Shown: positions 53,775-63,555, numbered from the stretch's first letter. The stretch: DNA of 64,000 nucleotides from Streptomyces sp. NBC_00663 (GCF_036226885.1 NZ_CP109027.1:3162001-3226000); one strand, 5' to 3'. Program-made: numbers and translations. Notes: generated from the letters alone by a model not told the origin.

Positions 53775-55907
53775 TCAGAGCTCGGGTCCGGCCAGGGCCG
53801 GGGGGTGCATGGGCTCGGTTCCGTGGCGGGGCCGGTCGGGCGGGTCCAGGAGTACGGCGATCCTGCCCTTGAGCCCTTGTGTCCGGGCGGTGTCGGGATC
53901 GGACAGCCGGATGCGCAACTCCCGTACGTGGCGGGCGAGACCGTCCGCCCGGCCCGCCGACTCCAGCAGCCGGGCGGCCTGCGCGTGGAACGCCGCGCAC
54001 TCCTCCGGCTGGTGGGCGTCCCGCCGCCACACCGCGACGGCGTGCCCGGCGAGCAGCGCGCGCCCCATGGCCTCCAGGCCGTCACCGCTGCCCACGGGCC
54101 CGCAGTGCACCGGCACGCACGCGTCGTCCGCGCCGCCCAGCCGGCCGTACACCGCCAGCGCGCCCTCCCGGTGCGCGCCGGGCACATGGCCCTCCGCCGC
54201 CGCCTCGGCCCGCAGGGGTACGGCGGTCAGCGGGCCGCGCGCCACGCCGCGCCGGCGGCGGCGCCATTCGGGGCTGGGCGGCCGGGTGTTGCGGTGCTGG
54301 GCGCGCACGACGACCGTCCTGCGCAGACCGATGGGCATGGACTGTTCGTCGAGCGCGTCGGAGTCGTCGTCCGCCGCGCCGGGCGGGGTGAGCTGCCACT
54401 CGTCGACCGGCAGGTCGAACAGGCGGCGCGGCAGGAACACCTCGACGGCGGCGAGGTGTTCGTCGTGGTCGCCGAGGCTGAGGGCCTTCGCCAGCGCCCC
54501 GCGCACGGACTCCTCCAGCTGCCCGAGCGGCACCCCGATGTCGTCGCCGTCGACGGGGGTGACGACCTGGCCGTCGTAGAGGAGTTGGACGCTCCATGGA
54601 TAGCGGTCGCCGTACTGGATGTCGCCGATCCGTACGAGGACGTCGATCCGGGTCGCCGGCGCCGCCGTGGCCTCGGGGACGGCGACGCTCGCGAGGGCCG
54701 TGGCGGCCGGGTCGGGAGCGCCGGCGGTTCCGAGGGCCGTGGCGGCCGGGTCGGGAGCCCCGGCGAGGTCCGTCAGGAGGGCGCGGATCGCCTCGCCGAC
54801 AGGCCAGTAGGCGTGCCGCTCGGCCTGTTCGGTGATCCAGCCGGCGAACGCCCGCAGCAGCCGGGCGTCCTGTCCGGCCGCGCGCCGGGCCACGTGCGCC
54901 GCGTACAGGAGTACGGCGTCGAGTTCGACGTCGGCACTGCTGCGGCTGCCGCTGCGGTCGCGCAGGCCGTGCAACAGGCCCGCGCCCTCGCGCCAGGTCT
55001 GCGGATCGTGCAGCAGGAGCGGGTGGTTGTCCTCGCCGGTCACCGTGGCCTTGACCCGGCCGACGAGGTCCAGGACCGGGCCCGGCCCGGTGGGCGGGCG
55101 GAGTTCCGCGAAGTACCCATAGAGGCGGACCCGCAGGGCGGGGTCGACGCCGGGAACCCCGGAGCGGTGGAGTTCGGTCTGCGCCGTGGTCCAGGCGGTG
55201 GCGGGTGACTCGGTGAAGCGCCGCAGATGGTGGCGGTCGTGCTCACGCACCACCGTGTGCAGGACGTCACCGCCGGCCAGGTCGAACAGTTCGCGCAGGG
55301 CGGTGATCGGGACCGCGGCTCCCTCGTGCTCCCCGCGTCCCTTGTTCATGCCGATGACGGCGCCGGACCGCCGGTCGAGCACCGGCCCCCCGGACAGCCC
55401 GCCGACCGGCAGGGCACCGCTGAGCAGCAGCGCCTTGCCGTCCACCCCGCTGATCTGTCCGGTGCCGTAGCGGACGCCGAGGTCACCGGTCTCCAGCGAC
55501 CAGCCGTGCAGACTGACGCTCGCGTGCAGCGCCGGTGCCCGGTCGCTCAGCCACACGCACCGCGCGTCATCGGCTTCGCGCACCCTGACCAGGGCGATGT
55601 CCGGGAACTTCCAGGAGCCGCGCCCGCCGCGAAGCGCCTCGTGGCCGGGCTTGGCGAGGATCACCTGGCCGGTGGTGGTGCCGCCCTGCCAGCTGACACC
55701 GACCGGGCCGCCCTCTCGCATCACGGCCGCTCCCCCCTCCCCCACGACATGCGCACAGGTCAGCAGCCAACCTGGTGCGACGAAGAAACCACTGCCCCAG
55801 TAGCCGTCACCGTCAGGTGCATACCCGTCACCGCACGCCACGATTCGTGCGAGCGTGGGGCGCACCATCGCCTCGAGGGAGCTCAAGGGCTCCTCGAAGG
55901 CGGTCAT
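53775..55907 (-). CDS. Trypsin-like serine protease fused to a VMAP-C domain
   Basis: ATG 55907 overlaps the preceding gene by four bases. The 710-residue protein has a trypsin-like domain with triad H53 (TCAHVVGEG), D103 (FPDIALVRV) and S172 (GGLSGGPVLD). A helical middle region (240-430) follows, and a C-terminal VMAP (vWA-MoxR-associated protein) domain with VSVQLLYDGQ-like strand and LSLGDHDEHLAAVEVFLPRRLFDLPVDEW. No signal peptide is present, so the protease acts inside the cell. VMAP proteins bring an effector to the MoxR/vWA switch; the effector here is a protease. A repeated AGAPDPAATAL (about residues 394-415) marks a recent internal duplication. Confidence 0.85.
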   Translation of the reverse strand: MTAFEEPLSSLEAMVRPTLARIVACGDGYAPDGDGYWGSGFFVAPGWLLTCAHVVGEGGAAVMREGGPVGVSWQGGTTTGQVILAKPGHEALRGGRGSWKFPDIALVRVREADDARCVWLSDRAPALHASVSLHGWSLETGDLGVRYGTGQISGVDGKALLLSGALPVGGLSGGPVLDRRSGAVIGMNKGRGEHEGAAVPITALRELFDLAGGDVLHTVVREHDRHHLRRFTESPATAWTTAQTELHRSGVPGVDPALRVRLYGYFAELRPPTGPGPVLDLVGRVKATVTGEDNHPLLLHDPQTWREGAGLLHGLRDRSGSRSSADVELDAVLLYAAHVARRAAGQDARLLRAFAGWITEQAERHAYWPVGEAIRALLTDLAGAPDPAATALGTAGAPDPAATALASVAVPEATAAPATRIDVLVRIGDIQYGDRYPWSVQLLYDGQVVTPVDGDDIGVPLGQLEESVRGALAKALSLGDHDEHLAAVEVFLPRRLFDLPVDEWQLTPPGAADDDSDALDEQSMPIGLRRTVVVRAQHRNTRPPSPEWRRRRRGVARGPLTAVPLRAEAAAEGHVPGAHREGALAVYGRLGGADDACVPVHCGPVGSGDGLEAMGRALLAGHAVAVWRRDAHQPEECAAFHAQAARLLESAGRADGLARHVRELRIRLSDPDTARTQGLKGRIAVLLDPPDRPRHGTEPMHPPALAGPEL

Positions 55908-56356
55908 CCGCCGGTGGCGGGCGAGGGTCCGGGGGTACCGCCGCTCCCCTGCCCCGGATCGTGTCCGGTGCCTTCGTGGGCGGGCTCCGTCCAGGTCAGC
56001 GACACCGTCAGGGAGGTCTGGCCGCCCGCTCCCGCGATGGCGCTCACGACCCGGCCGGCCTGCGCCGACAGCTCGATGCCGAAGGTGACGGACACCTCCA
56101 CGGGTGCCGTGGTCTCCAGCCCGGCGCGCAGGGAGCGCACGACTCCGCCGACGGTGCCGGCGAGCCCGCCCGCGAGCGAGGAGATCCGCTCTCCGGCGCC
56201 GGTGTCCCGGAAACCGCCCCCGTGCGACGCGGCGCCGTCCGCCGCGCCGATTCTGGCCCATACGACGGTTCCGTCGTCGAGCCTTATCCGTTCGATCCCT
56301 CCACCCACGGCGCCCCCGTCCGTTCGCTTCCGGCTCCCCCGCACCGAGGGAAGCAT
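55904..56356 (-). CDS. Trypsin co-occurring domain (Trypco1) protein
   Basis: The 150-residue protein contains RIRLDDGTVVWARI near the start and ends with the Trypco1-like SLRAGLETTAPVEVSVTFGIEL, then SLTVSLTWTEP. This is the CU044_2847-type domain that sits beside trypsin-like proteases, where it may act as adaptor or inhibitor. The start at ATG 56356 is uncertain: a shorter GTG start (GGGIERIRL region) would remove about 15 residues. It overlaps the protease gene by four bases and so is its upstream partner. Confidence 0.75.
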   Translation of the reverse strand: MLPSVRGSRKRTDGGAVGGGIERIRLDDGTVVWARIGAADGAASHGGGFRDTGAGERISSLAGGLAGTVGGVVRSLRAGLETTAPVEVSVTFGIELSAQAGRVVSAIAGAGGQTSLTVSLTWTEPAHEGTGHDPGQGSGGTPGPSPATGG

Positions 56357-56448
56357 CCCTGCCGCGATGGGAGGAGAAGGCTAACTCCCCGTGAAGTGGA
56401 GCGCGAGAGGGCGCAGTTGGGGGATCGCCCGTGGTCGCGGGGCGATTC

Positions 56449-56628
56449 CTACTCGTCGTCCTCGTCCTCGAGACGGGCCAGCCAGGTCGCGAGCCGCTCG
56501 ACCGGCACCTCGAAGTCGGGGTTGAGATCGACGAACGTCCGCAGCTGCTCGGCAAGCCACTCGAAGGTGACCTCTTCCTCGCCGCGCCGCTTCTCCAGTT
56601 CCTCGATGCCGCGGTCGGTGAAGTACAT
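56449..56628 (-). CDS. DUF6104 family small protein
   Basis: ATG 56628 follows GGAGA and gives 59 residues: MYFTDRGIEELEKRRGEEEV, FEWLAEQLRTFVDLNPDFEVP and an acidic end. This small acidic protein is conserved in Streptomyces, as I recall, and of unknown function. An ORF extending further upstream (to 56772) is a shadow. It lies 93 bases upstream of the Trypco1 gene but may be independent. Confidence 0.85.
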   Translation of the reverse strand: MYFTDRGIEELEKRRGEEEVTFEWLAEQLRTFVDLNPDFEVPVERLATWLARLEDEDDE

Positions 56629-56793
56629 GGGGTTCTCCTGCGTACGTCCGTGTCCCGGGCTCCGTGCTGCGGGTGCCGGGTTCCCTGTCTCGGGTTGCGT
56701 GGACAGCCTATGCGCGTGTGCGCCGGTCACGCGGGCGCGTACGACCGCCGTACCGACGCCTGCGGCAGCCACGCGCCCGCAAGGGGCCGGCGC

Positions 56794-57627
56794 TCAGTCG
56801 CGCGGGTGGCTGAGGTCGTACGCCAGCCCCAGCGCCCCGTGCGCCAGCAGCAGGGCGCCCGCCGTGACCCAGCCGCCGCTGCGGCGTCGCAGGCCGAGGG
56901 CGGTGAGCGGGAGTCCGGCGGCCACCTGGGCGAGGGCGAGGGCGCGCGCCCTGGGGTCGCCGGACCAGGGGAGCCACGGGGCCAGGCGGTGGCCCGCGAC
57001 GGCTTCGAGCTCGCCGCGGACCGTCTCGCGCCGGCCCTCCCACTCGAGAGGCCGGGCGTCGGGCTGGACGCGGGCGGTCTCGCGGAGCCGGTCGGCGGGT
57101 TCACCGGGGGCGAGGCCCGTGGGAAGGGTGAGGCCCGCGCGCGTGAGGACGGCGAGCAGGCCCGTCAGCCGGGCGCGGGCGTCGGCGGCGGAGTCCGGCT
57201 TCGTCAGCTGGTCCAGGGACTGCACGTCCAGGACCGGGTCGAGGCCGAGCCGGGCGGCGAAGGTGCGCATCGCCTCGTCCTCGCCGGCCGGGGTGCCGTT
57301 GGCGAGCCAGACGTAGCCGACGGGGCGGCGGAAGCCGGACGCGAGGGTGTAGCCGCCGCGGTCGGCGTCCCACCACAGGGCGAGGACCGGCCAAGGTGCG
57401 CCGACGGCGAGGGCCCCGGCCCAGCCGGTGAGGACGCGGTCGACCGGTTCGGCGCCGTCCTGCCAGGGCTTGCCCTCGGGGACGAGGACGCTCCAGTCCC
57501 GGCCCGCGCGTGTGAGCAGCATGTGCTCGCGCAGCAGCTGGGCGACGGGGGCGACGGCCTCGGGCTCCGCACGGCACAGGAGCAGGGCGCCGGGGGCGGG
57601 AGTGGGAGCGGAGCGTTCCGTCGGCAT
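56794..57627 (-). CDS. Conserved hypothetical protein with C-terminal hydrophobic segments
   Basis: ATG 57627 (MPTERSAPTPAP) or the GTG two codons earlier could be the start. The 277-residue protein is mostly soluble: WSVLVPEGKPWQDG, ALWWDADRGGYTLASGFRRP, VGYVWLANGTPAGEDEAM, and a near-C-terminal hydrophobic hairpin (LALAQVAAGLPLTALGLRR and WVTAGALLLAHGALGLAY). I do not recognise a family. No cofactor motif. It is divergent from the DUF4097 gene by about 170 bases. Confidence 0.7.
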   Translation of the reverse strand: MPTERSAPTPAPGALLLCRAEPEAVAPVAQLLREHMLLTRAGRDWSVLVPEGKPWQDGAEPVDRVLTGWAGALAVGAPWPVLALWWDADRGGYTLASGFRRPVGYVWLANGTPAGEDEAMRTFAARLGLDPVLDVQSLDQLTKPDSAADARARLTGLLAVLTRAGLTLPTGLAPGEPADRLRETARVQPDARPLEWEGRRETVRGELEAVAGHRLAPWLPWSGDPRARALALAQVAAGLPLTALGLRRRSGGWVTAGALLLAHGALGLAYDLSHPRD

Positions 57628-57698
57628 GCTCACACGCTAGGCGGGGTTCGGATGGTTTGAGCACTTTTGAGGGGCCGGGGGTCGCCAGAACGGGTGTC

Positions 57699-57726
57699 TT
57701 GACTTTCCGGGTCCGCGATATATCGT
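57699..57726 (+). promoter_or_regulatory. Promoter with a palindrome upstream of the DUF4097/PadR operon
   Basis: TTGACT (57699-57704) and TATCGT (57721-57726), spaced 16 bases, look like a strong -35/-10. The 10-bp palindrome CGATATATCG (57716-57725) overlaps the -10. Its position makes it a candidate operator for the PadR protein encoded downstream. Confidence 0.55.
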
Positions 57727-57797
57727 GAATGACGGTAGACGCGATATGGCGCGTATGGCGCGATGTCGTGTGTCGTTGTCACGGGGAGGTCAGTGCC

Positions 57798-58982
57798 ATG
57801 TCCGAGTGGTCCGTCTCAGAGCCCGGGAAGCTCTCGTTCGACGAGCCGGTGCGCGAGCTCCATGTACGCATCGTCAACGGAACGGTGAACGTCGTGGGGA
57901 CGGACGAAGGTTCCGCCCGCCTGGAGGTCTCCGAACTGGAGGGCCCACCCCTGGTCGTGCGCCAGGAGGGCGGCACCCTCACGGTCGCCTACGACGACCT
58001 GCCCTGGAAGGGCTTCCTCAAGTGGCTCGACCGCAAGGGCTGGCGGCGCAGCGCCGTCGTGTCCCTGGCCGTGCCGGCCACCACCCGCGTCGAGCTCGGG
58101 GTGGTGGGCGCCGGGGCCGTCGTCTCCGGCATCCGCGGCCCCTCCTCCGTGAAGGGCGTCACGGGCGACACCACGCTGGTGGGCCTCTCCGGCCCGGTCC
58201 GCGCGGACACCGTCTCCGGGAACCTGGAGGCCCAGGCCGTCACCGGCGACCTGCGCTTCAACTCCGTCTCCGGCGACCTCACCGTCGTCGAGGGGTCGGG
58301 CTCCTCCGTCAAGGCCGACTCGGTCAGCGGTTCGATGATCGTGGACCTCGACCCCGACGGCCCCACCGACATCCGGCTGACCAGCGTCTCGGGCGAGATC
58401 GCCATCCGGCTGCCCCAGCCGGCCGACGCCGACGTCGAGGCCAACACCGCCAGCGGCACCATCTCCAACGCCTTCGACGGCCTCCGGGTCCACGGCCAGT
58501 GGGGCGCCCACAAGGTCACCGGCCGCCTCGGCGCCGGCACCGGCAAGCTCCGCGCGACCACGGTCTCCGGCTCGATCGCCCTGCTGCACCGGCCGGCCCG
58601 GGAGGACGAGGAGGAGGCGGCGGCGGACGGGGGCCGGGAGGACGTGCGCGGTTTCGACGCCCACGCGGAGCACCGGGTGGAGCGCGTGACGGAGGACCGC
58701 GCGGAGGATCACGCCGACCGCAGGGTGGAGCATCTGGTGGTGGACTCGGAACCGGACGCCGGGACGGAGACCGGGCCGGATGCCGGGCCGGAGACCGGGC
58801 CGGATGCCGGACTGGAGGCCGACGGCACGACGGACACCGCCGACCCGGTGGACGGCCCACGGGGCGCCTCGGGGGACAATTCCGGTTCCGGCCAGGGTGA
58901 CGGCACGGACGCCACCGACCCCACCGGCGCCGTCCACGCCCCCGCCCCGGCCGACGGCACGACCGACAAGAAGGTGCTCTGA
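57798..58982 (+). CDS. DUF4097 beta-strand-repeat protein with acidic tail
   Basis: ATG 57798 gives 394 residues. Residues about 10-265 form the DUF4097 beta-helix-like region with repeated motifs (GVTGDTTLVGLSGPVRADTVSG; AVTGDLRFNSVSGDLTVVEG; KADSVSGSMIVDLD; SVSGEIAIRLP). Residues about 280-390 are acidic and low in complexity (GPDAG repeats). DUF4097 proteins occur with PadR regulators and are often membrane-proximal adhesin-like; no signal peptide is visible here. The PadR gene starts two bases after the stop. Confidence 0.88.
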   Translation: MSEWSVSEPGKLSFDEPVRELHVRIVNGTVNVVGTDEGSARLEVSELEGPPLVVRQEGGTLTVAYDDLPWKGFLKWLDRKGWRRSAVVSLAVPATTRVELGVVGAGAVVSGIRGPSSVKGVTGDTTLVGLSGPVRADTVSGNLEAQAVTGDLRFNSVSGDLTVVEGSGSSVKADSVSGSMIVDLDPDGPTDIRLTSVSGEIAIRLPQPADADVEANTASGTISNAFDGLRVHGQWGAHKVTGRLGAGTGKLRATTVSGSIALLHRPAREDEEEAAADGGREDVRGFDAHAEHRVERVTEDRAEDHADRRVEHLVVDSEPDAGTETGPDAGPETGPDAGLEADGTTDTADPVDGPRGASGDNSGSGQGDGTDATDPTGAVHAPAPADGTTDKKVL

Positions 58983-58983
58983 C

Positions 58984-60060
58984 ATGCCCCCCGTCTTCGC
59001 CCACGGCCGCCTCCGCCTCTATCTGCTGAAGCTTCTCGACGAGGCCCCGCGGCACGGCTACGAGGTGATACGGCTGCTGGAGGAGCGCTTCCAGGGGCTG
59101 TACGCGCCCTCGGCCGGCACCGTCTACCCCCGCCTCGCCAAGCTGGAGGCCGAGGGCCTGGTCACGCACACCACCGAGGGCGGCCGCAAGGTGTACGCCA
59201 TCACGGACGCGGGCCGCGCCGAGCTGGCCGACCGCAGCGGTGAACTGGCCGACCTGGAGCTGGAGATCCGCGAGTCGGTCGCGGAGCTCGCCGCCGAGAT
59301 CCGGGCCGATGTGCGGGGTGCGGCGGGTGATCTGCGCCGCGAGATGCGCGCCGCCGCCTCCGAGGCCCGGCGCGGGGGCGGCGACGGCGCTCGCGTACCG
59401 GACGGCGGCCTCGGGGACTTCGCGGAGCACGCGGACAACGAGTCGTGGCGTGCCGCCAAGGAGGAGATGCGCCGCGTCAAGCAGGAGTGGAAGGAGCAGG
59501 CCCGGCGCGCCAAGGACGAGAGCCGGCGGGCCCGTGAGGAGGCCCAGCGGGCCCGGCGCCAGGCCAAGGAGGCGCAGGAGCGGGCGCGGGAGCAGGCCCA
59601 GGAAGAGGTGCAGCGAATCGCCCGGCGGGTCCAGGAGCAGGTGCAGGACCACTTCGCGCGGGGCGACTGGCCCACGGGGGTGCGTGAGGGGCTCACCGAA
59701 CTGGCCAAGGAGTTCGGCGAGTTCGGGAAGGACTACGGCAAGGAGTTCGGGAAGGACTTCGGGTTCGGCCGGGGCGGTGAGGCGGGGCACGGCCGGAAGT
59801 CGGCGAAGTCGGCACCGGCGCCCGAGTACAGCCAGACCCCGGAGGACTTCCCGGCCGACTACGAGCCGTCCTGGGCCCACGAGACGGACACCGGCGACCC
59901 GGCCCGTGACCTGGACCGCCTCCTCGACCGCTTCCGCGACGACATCCGTGACGCGGCCCGCGACCACGGCGTCACCCCGGACCAACTCCGGGACGCGCGC
60001 CGCCACTTGTCGGCAGCGGCGGCCCACATCGGAGCGCTGCTGCGGACACCGAAGGCCTGA
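58984..60060 (+). CDS. PadR family regulator with long coiled-coil C-terminus
   Basis: The 358-residue protein starts MPPVFAHGRLRLYLLKLLDEAPRHGYEVIRLLEERF and has PSAGTVYPRLAKLEAEGLV, the PadR winged helix. A long charged coiled coil (about 150-255, Arg/Glu/Ala/Gln rich) and a C-terminal helical part with DPARDLDRLLDRFRDDIRD follow. PadR proteins with such extended C-termini are common next to DUF4097 genes in Streptomyces. It likely autoregulates the operon through the palindrome at 57716-57725. Confidence 0.9.
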   Translation: MPPVFAHGRLRLYLLKLLDEAPRHGYEVIRLLEERFQGLYAPSAGTVYPRLAKLEAEGLVTHTTEGGRKVYAITDAGRAELADRSGELADLELEIRESVAELAAEIRADVRGAAGDLRREMRAAASEARRGGGDGARVPDGGLGDFAEHADNESWRAAKEEMRRVKQEWKEQARRAKDESRRAREEAQRARRQAKEAQERAREQAQEEVQRIARRVQEQVQDHFARGDWPTGVREGLTELAKEFGEFGKDYGKEFGKDFGFGRGGEAGHGRKSAKSAPAPEYSQTPEDFPADYEPSWAHETDTGDPARDLDRLLDRFRDDIRDAARDHGVTPDQLRDARRHLSAAAAHIGALLRTPKA

Positions 60061-60229
60061 GCACCGGCGAGGACATCGGGCCTCGGGACCGGCGAGGACG
60101 TCGGGCCTGAGCGCCGGCGCGAACGCCTCCGGTGGTGCCGTCGACCGCGTCGGCACCACCGGATCAAGCGTCAACATTGGCGCCGTAGGAGGACAACGCC
60201 CCGCCGCCCGGGCCTCTCCGCCCGGGCCG

Positions 60230-60265
60230 CCCTCACCTCTCAGCCCACCCTCACCTCTCAGCCCG
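60230..60265. repeat. Tandem repeat spanning the stop of the Clp-N gene
   Basis: Two 18-base copies (60230-60247 and 60248-60265) differ at one base. The second covers the Clp-N gene's last codons and stop. The unit is CCCTCACCTCTCAGCCC plus one variable base. Confidence 0.65.
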
Positions 60266-60836
60266 CCTTCGCCTCTCCCCCGCCATAGAGGACACGGACC
60301 AGCGACTCGCACGTCACCCCGTGATCGGCGAGGACCTCGGCGGCGACCCCGGGCCCCTCGGCGAGGGCCAGCAGAAGGTGCTCGTCGCCGACATGCCGGT
60401 CCTTGCGACCGACGGCGACCCGCAACGCCCGTACCAGGACGTCCTTGGCGCTCCGGCTGAACGGACGGCGTCCCGACCACCCGGCCCACCGTCCCGCCCC
60501 CGCCCCCGCCCGGCCGCCGGCCATCGCACCGGCACCGTGCACCTCCTCGACCCGGGCGACGATCTCCGACACGTCGATGCCCAACCCCGCCAACGCGTCG
60601 GTGTCGGCCTGGGACAGCCCGCCGCGCCGACGGGCCTCGCCCAGAGCCTGCCGTACCGAATCCAGCCATCCCGCGCCGCCGACCGAGGCGAGCGCGAACG
60701 ACGCCCGGCTGCCCTCCCGGTCGAGCAGCGAGAGCAACAGGTGCTCGGCGTCGACGGTCTCCGACCCACCCCGCTCCGCATGCGCGACCGCACCGGTCAC
60801 CACCTCGCGGGCCTCCTTCGTGAACCGCTCGAACAT
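60258..60836 (-). CDS. Clp N-terminal (ClpA/C-N) double-repeat protein
   Basis: ATG 60836 (MFERFTKEAREVVTGAVAHAERGG) gives 192 residues with two ClpN repeats: VDAEHLLLSLLDREGSRASFALAS, and SRSAKDVLVRALRVAVGRKDRHVGDEHLLLALAEGPG. It has no AAA+ domains, so it is a free N-domain that could act as substrate receptor or competitor for ClpC/ClpB. The start overlaps the stop of the HTH gene (TGATG), so both are made from one transcript. Confidence 0.88.
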   Translation of the reverse strand: MFERFTKEAREVVTGAVAHAERGGSETVDAEHLLLSLLDREGSRASFALASVGGAGWLDSVRQALGEARRRGGLSQADTDALAGLGIDVSEIVARVEEVHGAGAMAGGRAGAGAGRWAGWSGRRPFSRSAKDVLVRALRVAVGRKDRHVGDEHLLLALAEGPGVAAEVLADHGVTCESLVRVLYGGGEAKAG

Positions 60837-61045
60837 CAATGCCTCCCGTACTTCTTGTGCACGGCCTGCCTGGTCACACCGAGTTCCGCGGCGATCTCCT
60901 GCCACGACCATCCCTGGTTGCGCGCACTGCGCACCTGCACCGACTCCAGCTGCTCAAGAAGGCGGCGCAGTGCGGCGACGGCCCGTAGACCGACCCTGGG
61001 GTCGCGGTCGCCCGCGCGCTCGGCGAGATCCGTTGCTTCGGTCAT
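60836..61045 (-). CDS. Small helix-turn-helix protein paired with the Clp-N gene
   Basis: The 69-residue protein ends with a helix-turn-helix: QGWSWQEIAAELGVTRQAVHKKYGRH. The N-terminal half is a helical region with RVGLRAVAALRRLLEQLESVQVRSA. It is coupled to the Clp-N gene. Two perfect operators lie directly upstream (61048-61091), so it probably represses its own operon. Confidence 0.87.
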   Translation of the reverse strand: MTEATDLAERAGDRDPRVGLRAVAALRRLLEQLESVQVRSARNQGWSWQEIAAELGVTRQAVHKKYGRH

Positions 61046-61047
61046 GA

Positions 61048-61091
61048 TGTCAACCTACGTTGACATGAGAGCGACGTCAACCAGAGTTGAC
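61048..61091 (-). promoter_or_regulatory. Twin palindromic operators and promoter of the HTH/Clp-N operon
   Basis: Two inverted repeats, TGTCAAC-CTAC-GTTGACA (61048-61065) and GTCAAC-CAGA-GTTGAC (61076-61091), have centres 27 bp apart. On the minus strand they contain a -35 TTGACG (61080-61075) and a -10 TAGGTT (61057-61052), spaced 17 bases. The -10 ends six bases before the ATG at 61045, so the mRNA should start at or near the start codon (leaderless). Repression by the encoded HTH protein is a clear prediction. Confidence 0.75.
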
Positions 61092-61153
61092 ACATCCGGC
61101 ACGACAAAGGCGGGCCCGGCCGACCGGACCCGCCTCGACCGTCTCTCGCGACC

Positions 61154-62119
61154 TCAGCCGTTCGTGAGCACGATCTTCCCGAACTGCTCCCCCGACGCCA
61201 GCCGCTCGAAGCCCTCCCGGGCCCGGTCCAGCGGGAGTTCCTCGTCGATGACCGGACGGACCCCCGTCGCGGCGCAGAAGGACAGCAGGTCCTCCAGCTC
61301 GTCCTTGGTGCCCATCGTGGAGCCGACGACCTTGAGTTCGAGGAAGAAGATCCGGGTGAGTTCGGCGTGCGAGGGGCGGTCGCCGCTGGTCGCGCCGGAG
61401 ATGACGAGCGTGCCGCCCGGCTTCAGGGACTTCACCGAGTGGGACCAGGTGGCGGCGCCGACGGTCTCGATGACGGCGTCCACGCGCTGCGGCAGCCGCG
61501 CCCCGGACTCCACCGCCTCCACGGCGCCCAGCTCGATCGCCCGCTTGCGCTTGGCCTCGTCGCGGCTGGTGGCGAAGACCCGCAGGCCGGCCGCCTTGCC
61601 GAGCACGATCGCGGCCGTGGCGACACCGCCGCCGGCGCCCTGGACGAGGACCGAGTCACCGGGCCGTACACCGGCGTTGGTGAAGAGCATCCGGTACGCC
61701 GTCAGCCACGCCGTGGGCAGACAGGCGGCCTCCGCGAAGGAGAGCTCCTTGGGCTTGGGCAGCACGTTCCAGGTCGGCACGGCGACCTGCTCGGCGAACG
61801 TTCCCTGGTAGCGCTCGGTGAGGATGGAGCGCGGCTCCTTGGGACCGACGCCATGGCCGCTCTGGCCGATGACCGAGTGCAGGACGACCTCGTTGCCGTC
61901 CGCGTCGACACCGGCGGCGTCACACCCGAGGATCATCGGCAGCTTGTCCTCGGACAGGCCGACGCCCTTCAGGGACCAGAGGTCGTGATGGTTGAGGGAG
62001 GCGGCCTTGACGTCGATGACACTCCACCCCGAGCGGGCCTCGGGAGCCGGGCGCTCCCCCAACTCAAGGCCACTCAGCGGCTGGTCACGGTCGATGCGGG
62101 CGGCGTAGGCAGCGAACAT
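61154..62119 (-). CDS. MDR-superfamily (quinone oxidoreductase-like) alcohol dehydrogenase
   Basis: ATG 62119 (MFAAYAARIDRDQPLSG) gives 321 residues. The MDR fold is clear: substrate domain NHHDLWSLKGVG, catalytic-type GCDAAGV, and NADPH domain VLVQGAGGGVATAAIVLGKAAGL. Zinc-ligand cysteines and the structural zinc lobe are absent, so it belongs to the zinc-free quinone reductase group. It faces the HTH gene's stop-to-start region across about 100 bases. Substrate unknown. Confidence 0.88.
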   Translation of the reverse strand: MFAAYAARIDRDQPLSGLELGERPAPEARSGWSVIDVKAASLNHHDLWSLKGVGLSEDKLPMILGCDAAGVDADGNEVVLHSVIGQSGHGVGPKEPRSILTERYQGTFAEQVAVPTWNVLPKPKELSFAEAACLPTAWLTAYRMLFTNAGVRPGDSVLVQGAGGGVATAAIVLGKAAGLRVFATSRDEAKRKRAIELGAVEAVESGARLPQRVDAVIETVGAATWSHSVKSLKPGGTLVISGATSGDRPSHAELTRIFFLELKVVGSTMGTKDELEDLLSFCAATGVRPVIDEELPLDRAREGFERLASGEQFGKIVLTNG

Positions 62120-62231
62120 GATGTTGACGATAGGGTCCGCGGCGTCCCGACGGAACCGTGGGGCGCTGTGACACACACCCTCTTGCCACCGGCCTCATCA
62201 CCACCCGAACAGCCCCGCCCCCAAGTAAAAA

Positions 62232-62266
62232 GTGACCCCGCCCGGCACAAAGCCGAACGGGGCCAC
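62232..62266. terminator. Hairpin between MDR and malic enzyme genes
   Basis: GTGACCCCGCCCGGC and GCCGAACGGGGCCAC pair with two interruptions around ACAAA. On the minus strand it is downstream of the malic enzyme gene and can act as its terminator; no long U run follows. Confidence 0.6.
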
Positions 62267-62331
62267 CTCAGCGCCCAGTCACCTCAGCGCTCACTCGTCT
62301 CAGCGCCCAGTCACCTCAGCGCCAACTCGCC

Positions 62332-62346
<15 letters not shown>
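62267..62346. repeat. 16-base tandem repeat covering the malic enzyme 3' end
   Basis: Five units of 16 bases of the type CTCAGCGCCCAGTCAC run from 62267 to about 62346; units one and three are identical. The last unit covers the malic enzyme stop codon at 62332. Confidence 0.75.
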
Positions 62347-63555
<1,209 letters not shown>

